Counted from the stretch's first letter, positions 27,342 to 35,204 are shown. The stretch is DNA of 64,000 bases from Peptoniphilus vaginalis (GCF_900176605.1 NZ_FXLP01000005.1:620001-684000); one strand, 5' to 3'. The notes: generated by a model from the letters alone, not told the origin. Numbers and translations: made by a program.

Positions 27342-27442
27342 CAGTTGCTATAATCACACTAATATTTTGTTGGAAGATAGGAATAAATTTTGAGTTTGTG
27401 TTTTGAATTGAATAGTTTTGATTTTAAATTTTAATTTTTCCA

Positions 27443-27788
27443 ACTTCATAAAATTTCATAAAGTCATAAATTTTTACAACTTCATAATTTTTCTTAAAGT
27501 CTTGACTTTTTTATAAAGCCCTAGCATTTTACAACTTCGTAATTTTTTATAAGGTTATATTATTCTATAGACTCAACAAATTTTTGCAGAGTCCTAAACT
27601 TTTATTGACTCATAAGTTTTCATAAATTAGTAAATAATTATAAAGTCCAAACTTTTCATACCTTAACAAATTCTTATAAAGTATCAAGTTTATAATAACT
27701 CATTAGATTCTACAAGTTCGTAAATATTTGTTAAGTCCTAACTTTTTTTAACTTAACAAACTTTTATAAACTCGTACACTTTTACAAG
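27443..27788. repeat. Degenerate tandem repeat array, about 19 units of 17-19 bp
   Basis: The gap between prfB and the small toxin gene (27342-27867) has no gene. Positions 27443-27788 can be cut without remainder into 19 consecutive units of 17, 18 or 19 bases, each beginning with a version of AGTC or ACTC and ending in a version of TTTTATAA. Examples are AGTCATAAATTTTTACA (unit 2), ACTTCGTAATTTTTTATAA (unit 6) and ACTCATAAGTTTTCATAA (unit 10). Units differ at several positions. No spacer-repeat alternation, so this is not CRISPR. The same unit appears at 20400-20538. Confidence 0.72.
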
Positions 27789-27867
27789 ATAATATTATTT
27801 AACATCTGAAATATCTTATAGGCAGAAAAGACTTCCCAACCATAGAAAAATAAAACAAATAAAAAGA

Positions 27868-27876
27868 TGTTATAAT
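27868..27876 (+). promoter_or_regulatory. Extended -10 promoter of the holin-like toxin gene
   Basis: Plus-strand TGTTATAAT, a perfect extended -10. The transcript would begin near 27883, just before the GAGGACATACG segment that pairs with the 3' end. Confidence 0.65.
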
Positions 27877-27888
27877 TAGCTTGAGGAC

Positions 27889-27923
27889 ATACGAAGGTGG
27901 TCACCTAATATAATTATTAGGAG
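27889..27923 (+). promoter_or_regulatory. 5' leader hairpins that mask the toxin ribosome binding site
   Basis: The leader has a GGTG-GT-CACC palindrome at 27896-27905 and then CCTAATA/TATTAGG (27904-27921), a seven-pair stem whose 3' arm overlaps the AGGAGG ribosome binding site. The segment 27889-27901 (ATACG-AA-GGTGGT) is complementary to ACCACCCGTAT at 28033-28043, a long-range 5'-3' pairing typical of type I toxin mRNAs. Confidence 0.6.
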
Positions 27924-27933
27924 GAATGACTAA

Positions 27934-28017
27934 TTGAGTGATTATGAAATTCTATCATTAATGCTAGAGTTTGCAGCACTAATAGTCATCATCCTAACAC
28001 TTTTCAAAAATAAGTAG
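27934..28017 (+). CDS. Putative holin-like toxin (Hol-Tox family, type I toxin), 27 residues
   Basis: A 27-codon gene starting at TTG (27934) nine bases after AGGAGG and ending with TAG. The peptide begins MSDYEILSLMLEFAALIV, continues as a hydrophobic helix IILTLF and ends in the charged KNK. This matches the pattern of the Firmicutes putative holin-like toxin family: a short polar start with an aromatic residue, a single membrane helix, and a basic tail. Such peptides act in the membrane and are held down by an antisense RNA. A three-codon frame ATG ACT AAT TGA overlaps the start and may couple translation. The 3' region that would hold the shared terminator is interrupted by an IS end at 28048. 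Confidence 0.75.
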   Translation: MSDYEILSLMLEFAALIVIILTLFKNK

Positions 28018-28047
28018 TTAGAATGAAAAAATACCACCCGTATCGCT

Positions 28048-28101
28048 TGAACTGAACCCCAAAAGTTGGACTTAAAAACCAACTTAAGGAGGTCAGTTTT
28101 T
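28048..28101 (+). mobile_element. Solo left end of the IS150-group element (IS remnant)
   Basis: These 54 bases match the left end of the complete element at 34723 with one difference (A for C at the ninth base). They include the terminal inverted repeat TGAACTGA...AAGTTGGAC, the AAGTTGG/CCAACTT hairpin and the AAGGAGG site that in the full copy precedes orfA. Similarity stops just before the orfA start codon. No transposase or right end follows. Confidence 0.85.
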
Positions 28102-28480
28102 TATTTGCCTTTTATTGCTTGTTAGTTTTAATTTTCATTCTTATTAGACTTTGAATTGTTCCATTCGATTTTAAATTTTTAACAAACTTACAAGTTTTGA
28201 TTTTTAAGTTCTACTTTATTCTTTGCTCCTCATTAGTTTATAAATTTTGGTTTTTTATTTTTTATTGATTGTTAATTTACTAGGACTTTATAAATTTTGA
28301 TTTTCAAATTTTACTTAACTCATAGTTTTCTATCACCTTGTAAGATTCAATTTTTAAATTTTACTTAACTCATAGTTTTCTATAATCTTATGAATTTTTA
28401 TCGCTTTGTGAGATTCTATGACTTCATATAAGTTTGTGAAGTCATAATTATATACTGATTTATAAACTATTAAATTTACG
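28102..28480. repeat. AT-rich gene-free stretch with a 50-bp tandem duplication and weak ~18-bp repeats
   Basis: No gene is seen between the IS remnant and 28484. A 28-base sequence occurs twice without change (28306-28333 and 28356-28383), a duplication with a 50-base period. Segments near 28400-28450 such as ACTTCATATAAGTTTGTGA followed by AGTCATAATTATA resemble the repeat units at 27443-27788. Confidence 0.65.
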
Positions 28481-28484
28481 CAGC

Positions 28485-28523
28485 AAAAAAGTGCAAGTTA
28501 GATTTTGCTTTCTACTTGCACTT
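28485..28523 (-). terminator. Second, strong hairpin with T-run (minus strand)
   Basis: AAGTGCAAGT and ACTTGCACTT form a ten-pair stem that extends by AGA/TCT past one bulged base; on the minus strand six T residues follow. It lies about 50 bases beyond the terminator at 28571-28600, so it may be a back-up terminator or mark a lost gene. Confidence 0.65.
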
Positions 28524-28570
28524 TCTCTTATACTTTATTCTATTTTCTCTTTGATCTAATTTGTTGCAAC

Positions 28571-28600
28571 AAAAAAGACCTAAGGTTGTGACTCAGGTCT
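28571..28600 (-). terminator. Terminator of the recG-rsmD-coaD unit
   Basis: AGACCTGAG and CTTAGGTCT (one G-U pair) around a seven-base loop, then six T residues, just after the stop codon at 28612. Confidence 0.85.
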
Positions 28601-28611
28601 ATCTCTTTATT

Positions 28612-29052
28612 TTATCCTCTTAACTCTTGTCTATTTTCGTTAAGCATTTTTATAATTTCTGAAAGGTTTACTTGTGTGTTTTCAAGTAGTTCGTCTGCGT
28701 AGTCTCTTGCGCCTTCTCTTATTTGAGTTGACTCTTCTTTTGCAGACTTTAATATTTCAGCTGCTCTTTCATTTGCTTGTCTTACAAGTTCGTTTTCGTC
28801 AATAATCTTTTCTGAGTGTGCTCTTGCTGCAGAGATAATCTTGTCTGCTTCGTCGTGAGCTCCATTGATGATGTCTTCCTTGTCTTGAGCAATTTTTTGT
28901 GCTTCTGAAACTTCTCCAGGAATTTGTGTTTTTAATTCGCTAACAATTTCTAAAAACTCTTCCCTGTCTACCATTACCTTGCTTGTTAGTGGAATTTGTG
29001 ATGATGTTTCCACTAGGTCTTCTAATTCTTCAACTAAATCAATTAAATTCAT
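28612..29052 (-). CDS. Coiled-coil protein resembling ATP synthase subunit B / DivIVA (unknown function)
   Basis: A 146-residue, mostly helical, acidic protein. From residue 55 on, it is rich in Ala, Glu, Lys and Ile in heptad-like order (AQKIAQDKEDIINGAHDEAD and following), resembling F-type ATPase subunit b or the DivIVA coiled coil, but there is no membrane segment at the N-terminus. In Clostridia a gene of this type often follows rsmD and coaD. The function is not known; a scaffold role is a guess. Overlaps coaD by four bases. Confidence 0.75.
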   Translation of the reverse strand: MNLIDLVEELEDLVETSSQIPLTSKVMVDREEFLEIVSELKTQIPGEVSEAQKIAQDKEDIINGAHDEADKIISAARAHSEKIIDENELVRQANERAAEILKSAKEESTQIREGARDYADELLENTQVNLSEIIKMLNENRQELRG

Positions 29053-29534
29053 ATCTTCCTCCTAAGTAATTTTTTCTTCATAGCTTCTCCTACAATAGGA
29101 GGCACGAATAAATCTGTATCTCCGTCAAAGTTGGCTACTTCTTTTGCAAGTGATGAACTCACAAATAAATTTTCATTGGATGACAATAAAAAGACTGTTT
29201 CTATGCTGTCTTTGTAATTTTTGTTTGCCATGGCAAGGGTGTATTCGCTGAAGTAATCTGTTGCTGATCTAAGTCCCCTAACTACTACTTTGCAGTTTTT
29301 CCTTTTTGCGTATTCTACTAAGAGTCCGTCAAAGGAATCTACTTCTATTCCCTCCATGCCATCTAAGACTTCATGAAGGAAGGCTTTCCTCTCTTCCACT
29401 GTGAAAAGTCCCTTTTTTGAAGTGTTGTCTAGGACTGCAACTATGACTTCTCCAAAGATTTCTCTTGCTCTTTTTATTATGTCTAGGTGGCCATTGGTCA
29501 CTGGATCAAAGCTACCTGCATATATTACTTTCAT
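29049..29534 (-). CDS. coaD: Phosphopantetheine adenylyltransferase
   Basis: CoaD adenylates 4'-phosphopantetheine in coenzyme A synthesis. The protein begins MKVIYAGSFDPVTNGHLDII, with the (T/N)xGH nucleotidyltransferase motif, and has RGLRSATDYFSEYTLAMAN and the ISSS-like LSSNENLFVSSSLAKEVA segment near the C-terminus. The frame continues to 29573, but the ATG at 29534 gives the standard 161 residues. The start lies inside rsmD (23-base overlap), the usual rsmD-coaD order. Confidence 0.94.
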   Translation of the reverse strand: MKVIYAGSFDPVTNGHLDIIKRAREIFGEVIVAVLDNTSKKGLFTVEERKAFLHEVLDGMEGIEVDSFDGLLVEYAKRKNCKVVVRGLRSATDYFSEYTLAMANKNYKDSIETVFLLSSNENLFVSSSLAKEVANFDGDTDLFVPPIVGEAMKKKLLRRKI

Positions 29535-30078
29535 TTTCATCCCATCCGCATATGGAAATTGATGTGTTTCCATATTTTTTGTTTTTTATTTCTACAAAGC
29601 CTTCACCAATTAAAAGTGGCTTATCTGTGCTGTATTCCACAATTAATTTTCCATTGGGCTTTAGTATTCTATGTTCTCTTATTAGTTTAAAGGCTTTTTT
29701 GTATAAATCTCGTCTTTCGAAGGGTGGGTCCATATAGATGTAGTCGAAGTCTACATCAAGTTTTTTTATAGCCTGGTTTAAATGGTTTTCTATGACTATG
29801 GCCTGGTCTGTGAGTTTGGCCTTGTCTAGGTTCTTCTTCACACAGTCTATGGCTTCCTTTGACTTGTCAAGGAAGTAAGCTTTTTCGGCTCCCCTTGATA
29901 AAAATTCTATTCCATTGGCTCCGGAGCCACAAAATAAATCTAAGACTGTGACATCAAAGAAGTTTTGTCCCAAGATGTTGAAAACCGATTCCTTGACCCT
30001 GTCTTCTGTGGGTCTTGTATCTAGTCCCTTGGGAGCTATTAATTTGAGTCCCCTTCTATTTCCTGAAATTATTCTCAT
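29512..30078 (-). CDS. rsmD: 16S rRNA (guanine966-N2)-methyltransferase
   Basis: RsmD methylates G966 of 16S rRNA. The 188-residue protein has MRIISGNRRGLKL at the start, the TRPTEDRVKESVFNILG motif, SAM motif I VLDLFCGSGANGIEFLSRGA and the catalytic DPPF motif in YIYMDPPFERR. It follows recG by 54 bases; within the gap the minus strand has TGGTAAAAT, a possible weak extended -10. Confidence 0.94.
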   Translation of the reverse strand: MRIISGNRRGLKLIAPKGLDTRPTEDRVKESVFNILGQNFFDVTVLDLFCGSGANGIEFLSRGAEKAYFLDKSKEAIDCVKKNLDKAKLTDQAIVIENHLNQAIKKLDVDFDYIYMDPPFERRDLYKKAFKLIREHRILKPNGKLIVEYSTDKPLLIGEGFVEIKNKKYGNTSISICGWDENESNICR

Positions 30079-30132
30079 AAAGCCTCCAAATTAGTTTTAT
30101 TTTACCATAAGAAAGGATAATTTAAAAGATAT

Positions 30133-32163
30133 TTAGTTCAAATCTGAGTAAAATTCAGTGATTTCTTTGTTTAGGTAGGAATATTTTTCGCCTTCTAAGT
30201 TTGGATCCACTTCTAGGATTTTTTTCACGTCATCTGCTGCGTATTTTAAAATTGTTTCGTCCCTAAAGGGATCGGCAAGTCTTAGGTTTGGCATGCCTGA
30301 TTGTCTTGTACCAAGTATGTCGCCAAATCCCCTAAGCTCTAGGTCCTTGTTGGCAATATAAAATCCGTCATTAGAGTCCGTCATTATCTTCATTCTCTCC
30401 CAGGAAATTTCACTTTTAGAAAGATTGTAGAGGATGCAGTAGGATTGTTGGTCTCCTCTTCCAACTCTACCTCTAAGTTGGTGGAGGGTTGAGAGACCAA
30501 ACCTCTCTGCGTTGTAAATCATTATGACGCTTGCGTTGGGTACGTTGACTCCAACTTCTACTACTGTCGTGGATACCAAGAGCTTGATTTTATTTTCTGC
30601 AAAGTCATTCATAACCCGATTTTTTTCTTCTGCCTTCATCTTGCCGTGAAGAAGTCCTAGATTAAAATCACTAAAGTATTGACTTAGTTCTTCATAAACT
30701 TTTTCCACTGCTTGCAAGTTTTCGTAGTCTTGGTTTTCTTCTATTAGGGAACAGATTACATAGGCCTGCCTTCCCTCTGATAATTCTTTTTTTATAAAGG
30801 CAAGAGATTTTTCCAGCATATTTTCATTTATGGCTATAGTTTTAATTGGCTTTCGTCCCTTTGGCATTGACTTTATTATGGAGACGTCAAGGTCTGCATA
30901 GAGGACAAGGCTAAGACTCCTTGGGATTGGTGTTGCCGACATAACAAGAGTTGCTGCATCCTTGTTTTTATTTTGGAGCATATTTCTTTGGACAACTCCA
31001 AATCGATGTTGCTCGTCAATAACATTTACTCCCAATTTTTTAAAGACTACATTTTCTTCTATTAATGCGTGAGTTCCTATGAGGATGTCAAGTGATCCCA
31101 TCTCCAAATTATCTAAGATGTCCCTCTTTGCCTTCTTGGAAGTTGAACCAATTAAGAGTCCAACTTTTATGCCAAGGGGTTCTAGTAATTCTACAAAGGA
31201 CTCGAAGTGTTGCTTTGCTAAAATTTCTGTTGGCGCCATTATTGATGACTGGTAACCATTTAGGTAGGCAAGGTACATTATTATAATAGCAATAATTGTC
31301 TTACCACTACCAACGTCACCTTGGATAAGTCTGTTGATGGCCTTGCCCCCTTTCATGTCGCCGAAGATTTCTTCTAGGACTGTATCTTGTCCTTCAGTCA
31401 ACTTAAAAGGTAATTTATTTATAAAATCCAAAACCTGATCTTTGATTTCAAACTTTATGGCATCTCGTCTCTCATTTTGGACCTTGTTCTTTAAAATGGA
31501 AAGCTCAAACAAAAATAGCTCTTCATAGATAAGTCGCTCCCTAGCTTGTATGTAATTTTTTCTTGACTTGGGAAAGTGGATGGACCTTATGGCATCATTT
31601 TTGCTTAGAAAAGAATATTTTTCTATAATTTCTCTTGGTAGGTTTTCTCTAAAAAGATTTTCGCCTATTACTTGATCTACAACTTTTTCAAAGACAAAGT
31701 TGTTTAGACCTTCTGTTAAATTGTAAATTGGAGAAATCTTGCCAAGCTTCTTTAAGTTATCGACTTCTTCAATTTCAGGACTTGACATAGTAACCCTTCC
31801 CCTAAAGTAGTCTGCCTTTCCATAGACTAGGTAGTATCTTCCCGGCAAAATTTTATTTTGAAGATAGAAGGCATTGAAGAAGGATAATTCTACTTGACCT
31901 GATTCATCTTCTGCCAAGAAGCTAGCTAGGGTAAGTCCCTTCCTTACTCTCCTGTTTTGGAGTTTGGAAAGTATTCTAACTCTAAGGGTGTTTTTTTCTC
32001 CAATCTTCACTTCTGAAACCCTAGTGACCTTTGAAGAGTCTTCGTATCTTCTTGGATAAAAGTGGAGGAGGTCTTCAATTGTATAAATTCCAAGCTTATG
32101 AAAGAGCTCTGCCCTCTTGGGTCCAATCCCCTTTAAGCTTTTTATATGGTCCCATAAGTTCAT
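30133..32163 (-). CDS. recG: ATP-dependent DNA helicase RecG
   Basis: RecG reverses stalled forks and migrates branched DNA. The 676-residue protein has the N-terminal wedge/OB domain (SLKGIGPKRAELFHKLGI), then the superfamily 2 motor: Walker A GDVGSGKTIIA, DEQH box as VIDEQHRFGV, MSATPIPRSL, and the C-terminal RGRVGRGDQQSYC. The TRG motif region is typical. It lies between the fakA terminator and rsmD. Confidence 0.95.
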   Translation of the reverse strand: MNLWDHIKSLKGIGPKRAELFHKLGIYTIEDLLHFYPRRYEDSSKVTRVSEVKIGEKNTLRVRILSKLQNRRVRKGLTLASFLAEDESGQVELSFFNAFYLQNKILPGRYYLVYGKADYFRGRVTMSSPEIEEVDNLKKLGKISPIYNLTEGLNNFVFEKVVDQVIGENLFRENLPREIIEKYSFLSKNDAIRSIHFPKSRKNYIQARERLIYEELFLFELSILKNKVQNERRDAIKFEIKDQVLDFINKLPFKLTEGQDTVLEEIFGDMKGGKAINRLIQGDVGSGKTIIAIIIMYLAYLNGYQSSIMAPTEILAKQHFESFVELLEPLGIKVGLLIGSTSKKAKRDILDNLEMGSLDILIGTHALIEENVVFKKLGVNVIDEQHRFGVVQRNMLQNKNKDAATLVMSATPIPRSLSLVLYADLDVSIIKSMPKGRKPIKTIAINENMLEKSLAFIKKELSEGRQAYVICSLIEENQDYENLQAVEKVYEELSQYFSDFNLGLLHGKMKAEEKNRVMNDFAENKIKLLVSTTVVEVGVNVPNASVIMIYNAERFGLSTLHQLRGRVGRGDQQSYCILYNLSKSEISWERMKIMTDSNDGFYIANKDLELRGFGDILGTRQSGMPNLRLADPFRDETILKYAADDVKKILEVDPNLEGEKYSYLNKEITEFYSDLN

Positions 32164-32191
32164 AATTGTCTCCTAGTTTATTTCATATAAG

Positions 32192-32217
32192 AAAAGCCCA
32201 AAGCAAAACTTCGGGCT
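32192..32217 (-). terminator. Terminator after fakA
   Basis: AGCCCGAAG and CTTTGGGCT around a five-base loop followed by TTTTC on the minus strand, between fakA and recG. Confidence 0.8.
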
Positions 32218-32233
32218 AATTAATAATCTAAAT

Positions 32234-33898
32234 TTATTCAAGAGATATGATGTAGTAATAGATTGGTTGGTCGCCTTCTATTACATCTATATCAATGTCT
32301 GGATATTTTCCTTCGATAGCCTCACGAACTACTTCTGCATCTTCTTCTGTTACATCTTCTCCATAGAATAGTGTAACAAGTGAAATGTCTTCGTCCATTA
32401 GCTTGCCCACAGTGTCTAAAACAACATCATAGACAGTCTTGCCGCTAGAAATTATATCCTTGGCTGCAATACCAATAATGTCGTCTTTGTGAATTTCTTT
32501 TCCATTGATTGTAGTGTCCCTAACGGCATAAGTTACTGATGCGTCAATTACATCTTGGATTGCTTCCATCATATTTTCTTGATTTTCTTCTTTTGAAGCA
32601 TCTTCATTGAAGGCAAGCATAGCTGCTATACCTTGTGGAACAGATTTTGATGGAATTACAATGATTTCCCTATCAGAAATATCTCTTGCTTGTTCTGCTG
32701 ATAAAATTATGTTGCTATTGTTTGGAATTAGGTAGATTACCTTGCCACCAACCTTGTCAACTCCCTTTAAGAAGTCTTCTGTTGATGGGTTCATAGTTTG
32801 TCCACCTGCAACAACATAATCTACTCCAAGAGATTTAAAAGTTTCTGTCATTCCATCTCCCATGGAAACAGTGATGAAGGAATAATCTTTTTCTTCGATT
32901 ACTTCTCCCTCTTCTTCTCTCTTTTTAGCTTCAGCTACTTCTGCATCGTCAAAGAGAACTTCCCTGTGTTGGTATCTCATATTGTCGATTTTAATATCTT
33001 GAAGTAGTCCAAGCTCGCAAGCATGTTGAAGGACAATTCCTGGGTCATTTGTGTGAACGTGAACTTTAATAAGGTGACTTCCACCACCCCCAACTACTAG
33101 AAGGCAGTCTCCTAGTGGAGAAATCTTTTCTCTAAAGCTATCAATGTCTTCATAGTCGGTATTTATAATAAATTCTGTACAGTAACCATATTTTAAAGAA
33201 GTATCTGCTTCAGTGAATTGAATTTCTTTTTGGGCCTTTTTCTTTAGGGTTTCGTCATCGCTTTGATCAGCAATGTCTTCGCCCTTTAGAACCTTAAGAG
33301 CCCCTTCAAGTAGAACAACAAGACCCTTACCACCTGCATCAACAACTCCAGCTTCCTTTAAAACTTCAAGTTGGTTTGGTGTATTATCAAGGGCTTTATT
33401 TGCTTCTACTATTACATCTTCTAAAAATGTAATTGAGTCTTCAGCCTTCTTGTGATGTCTAATTGCAAAGTCAGCAGTTTCTCTTCCAACTGTAAGGATT
33501 GTTCCTTCAATAGGTCTCATAACAGCCTTGTAAGTTGTTTCACTTGCCTTTTTGAAGGCATGAGCAAGGTCAGAAGTGCTTGCTTCGTCTATACCTTCAA
33601 GACCTTCTGAGAAACCTCTTAAAAGTTGTGAAAGAATAACACCACTGTTACCCCTAGCTCCCATAAGGGCACCACGAGCTGCAGCAGCTGAAACATCTGC
33701 AGCAGTAAAATCTCCTTCTAAACTGTCGATTTGTTTTAAGGCAGATTTTGATGTAAGGCTCATGTTAGTTCCTGTATCTCCATCGGGAACAGGGAACACA
33801 TTAAGAGCGTTGACCTCTTCCTTTCTGGATATTAGATAATTTACGGCTCCCTTAAAAATTTCTTTTAATAGGGGACCATTAATTTTATTTATTTCCAA
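32234..33898 (-). CDS. fakA: Fatty acid kinase catalytic subunit FakA (DAK2/YloV)
   Basis: A 554-residue DhaL-type kinase that phosphorylates fatty acids bound to a FakB (DegV-family) protein. Residues 1-200 form the DhaL kinase domain with VFPVPDGDTGTNMSLT (Mg-binding aspartates) and ARGNSGVILSQLLRGFSEGL; the middle and C-terminal regions match YloV, with HVHTNDPG and SLVTLFYGEDV. It follows an Asp23 gene by 13 bases, the usual YloU-YloV arrangement. A candidate partner is the DegV-family protein at 60889. Confidence 0.93.
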   Translation of the reverse strand: MEINKINGPLLKEIFKGAVNYLISRKEEVNALNVFPVPDGDTGTNMSLTSKSALKQIDSLEGDFTAADVSAAAARGALMGARGNSGVILSQLLRGFSEGLEGIDEASTSDLAHAFKKASETTYKAVMRPIEGTILTVGRETADFAIRHHKKAEDSITFLEDVIVEANKALDNTPNQLEVLKEAGVVDAGGKGLVVLLEGALKVLKGEDIADQSDDETLKKKAQKEIQFTEADTSLKYGYCTEFIINTDYEDIDSFREKISPLGDCLLVVGGGGSHLIKVHVHTNDPGIVLQHACELGLLQDIKIDNMRYQHREVLFDDAEVAEAKKREEEGEVIEEKDYSFITVSMGDGMTETFKSLGVDYVVAGGQTMNPSTEDFLKGVDKVGGKVIYLIPNNSNIILSAEQARDISDREIIVIPSKSVPQGIAAMLAFNEDASKEENQENMMEAIQDVIDASVTYAVRDTTINGKEIHKDDIIGIAAKDIISSGKTVYDVVLDTVGKLMDEDISLVTLFYGEDVTEEDAEVVREAIEGKYPDIDIDVIEGDQPIYYYIISLE

Positions 33899-33911
33899 AA
33901 TCTTACCTCCA

Positions 33912-34265
33912 CTACTTAAGTCTAATACCTTCTACTAGGACCTCAATGTTGTCAACTTCAAGTCCTGTTAAATTTTCTATATTAAACTTAACTCTCTCTA
34001 TAATATTTTCACCAACAGTAGAAATTTTAACTCCGTATTCTAGTACAACGTGAAGTTCTATAGAAATTTCATTTTCGTCAGTCTTTACTACAATTCCCTT
34101 TGAAAGATTTTCGAATCTCAATAATTCAAAAATTCCATCTGCGGCATTTTTTGATGCCATTCCAACAATTCCGTAGGATTCCATAGCTGAAATTCCTGCT
34201 ATATTTGCAAGTACGCTATCTTCTATTACAATGTTTCCAAGTTCTCTATTTATAATTGCCGGCAT
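33912..34265 (-). CDS. Asp23/Gls24 family protein (YloU-like)
   Basis: A 117-residue DUF322 protein. Family segments IVIEDSVLANIAGISAMESYGIVG and ISIELHVVLEYGVKI are visible. It precedes fakA as yloU precedes yloV in Bacillus, and is divergent from rpmB, also conserved. Starts at ATG 34265 after AAGGAGGTG. Function unknown; family members influence membrane homeostasis. Confidence 0.9.
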   Translation of the reverse strand: MPAIINRELGNIVIEDSVLANIAGISAMESYGIVGMASKNAADGIFELLRFENLSKGIVVKTDENEISIELHVVLEYGVKISTVGENIIERVKFNIENLTGLEVDNIEVLVEGIRLK

Positions 34266-34288
34266 GAGGGCACCTCCTTATCTAATAC

Positions 34289-34297
34289 ATTATATCA
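34289..34297 (-). promoter_or_regulatory. Extended -10 promoter for yloU-like/fakA
   Basis: TGATATAAT on the minus strand; no clear -35. Divergent from the rpmB promoter 90 bases away. Confidence 0.6.
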
Positions 34298-34384
34298 GAA
34301 CTTGTCCTATATTAACAGATTTTCAAAATATCCTTTGTAAAAAATTATAATTTAGTGTAAAATAATAACATATTGAAAAAATAT

Positions 34385-34413
34385 TTGCACTTAGCGGGCT
34401 TTTTTGATAAAAT
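34385..34413 (+). promoter_or_regulatory. Promoter of rpmB
   Basis: TTGCAC and TAAAAT separated by 17 bases on the plus strand; the -35 is a weak match. About 20 bases downstream lies AAAGGAGGTG of rpmB. Confidence 0.5.
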
Positions 34414-34445
34414 ATTGTCTGCTTAATAACTAAAGGAGGTGCGTT

Positions 34446-34637
34446 ATGGCTAAAAGATGTGAAATTTGTGGAAAAGAAAAATCATTTGGAAATAAAATCT
34501 CTTTCTCTCACTCTCGTTCTAACAGAAGCTGGTCTCCTAACATTAGAAGAGTTAAGGCTGTAGTTAATGGATCAAGAAAAAGAATTAACGTATGTACTAG
34601 ATGCCTAAGATCTGGTAAAGTCGAAAGAGCTATATAA
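34446..34637 (+). CDS. rpmB: 50S ribosomal protein L28
   Basis: A 63-residue L28 with MAKRCEICGKEKSFGN at the start, SHSRSNRSWSPNIRRVK in the middle and VCTRCLRSGKVERA at the end. Both CxxC pairs are kept, so this is the zinc-binding (C+) form. Strong ribosome binding site AAAGGAGGTG. It has its own terminator at 34641-34667 and is transcribed away from the yloU-like gene. Confidence 0.96.
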   Translation: MAKRCEICGKEKSFGNKISFSHSRSNRSWSPNIRRVKAVVNGSRKRINVCTRCLRSGKVERAI

Positions 34638-34640
34638 TTA

Positions 34641-34667
34641 AGGGTCTTGGTTAAGATCCTTTTTTTA
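34641..34667 (+). terminator. Terminator of rpmB
   Basis: AGGGTCTT and AAGATCCT (one G-U pair) with a GGTT loop, followed by seven T residues. Confidence 0.85.
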
Positions 34668-34711
34668 TTTAGGATTTACATATTCTCCCTAGTGGAGTTT
34701 CAATAAGAAAA

Positions 34712-34719
34712 CCCCTTGA
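34712..34719 (-). terminator. One arm of the folC terminator, split by the IS insertion
   Basis: CCCCTTGA here and TCAAGGGG at 36295-36302 are perfect partners. Without the IS and one copy of the GTA target repeat, they form an eight-pair hairpin with loop GTAA, flanked by T-runs in both directions, downstream of folC and beyond rpmB. Confidence 0.8.
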
Positions 34720-34778
34720 GTATGAACTGACCCCCAAAAGTTGGACTTAAAAACCAACTTAAGGAGGTCAGTTTTTAA

Positions 34779-35204
34779 ATGGCAAAATACAAAACAGAAT
34801 TTAAGGTTAAAGTAGTAAAAGAATATCTTGAAGGAAATGTAAGTTACAAAGACTTAGCGAAAAAATACTCCATACCAGATAAACATATCGTTAGAACTTG
34901 GGTTAATGCTTATGAATCTCAAGGCTATGAAGGACTAAAAGTATCAAGAAAAAATAATAACTACTCTTTAGACTTAAAACTAAATGTAGTAGACTTGTAT
35001 TTAACAGGAGAAATGTCCTATCAAAGCCTAGCAAATGAACTTAAAATCAGTAATCCATCCATTATAGCTAGATGGGTAAAAGAATTTAGAGACGAAGGCA
35101 TAGAAGGACTGAAACCAAAAAAGAGAGGAAGACCTTCAAATATGCCAAATACAGATAAAAATAAAGATTTAAAAAACAAACATAATAAAACAAAAAAGAA
35201 TTGA
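34779..35204 (+). CDS. IS150-group transposase OrfA (frameshifted at its C-terminus)
   Basis: The frame gives 141 residues with two helix-turn-helix domains (about 1-50 and 60-110), the second ending in the basic KPKKRGRPSN; these bind the IS ends. After that the frame runs through a lysine-rich tail and stops at 35202-35204. The leucine-zipper coiled coil that normally ends OrfA (ELEKLRKENYYLQMEVEILK) is present but in the -1 frame, 35198-35335. One A added to the six-A run at 35192-35197 would restore an OrfA of about 185 residues. So this copy either carries a one-base deletion or uses slippage at A-AAA-AAG. Confidence 0.85.
   Translation: MAKYKTEFKVKVVKEYLEGNVSYKDLAKKYSIPDKHIVRTWVNAYESQGYEGLKVSRKNNNYSLDLKLNVVDLYLTGEMSYQSLANELKISNPSIIARWVKEFRDEGIEGLKPKKRGRPSNMPNTDKNKDLKNKHNKTKKN

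Noticed and set aside
27443-27788. Repeat array as a CRISPR
   Set aside because: Units are contiguous, 17-19 bases long, and all degenerate; there are no unique spacers and no cas genes in the window.
28485-28600. Small RNA between the two terminators at 28.5 kb
   Set aside because: Only about 50 bases separate the hairpins and no promoter is seen between them, so tandem terminators are the simpler reading.
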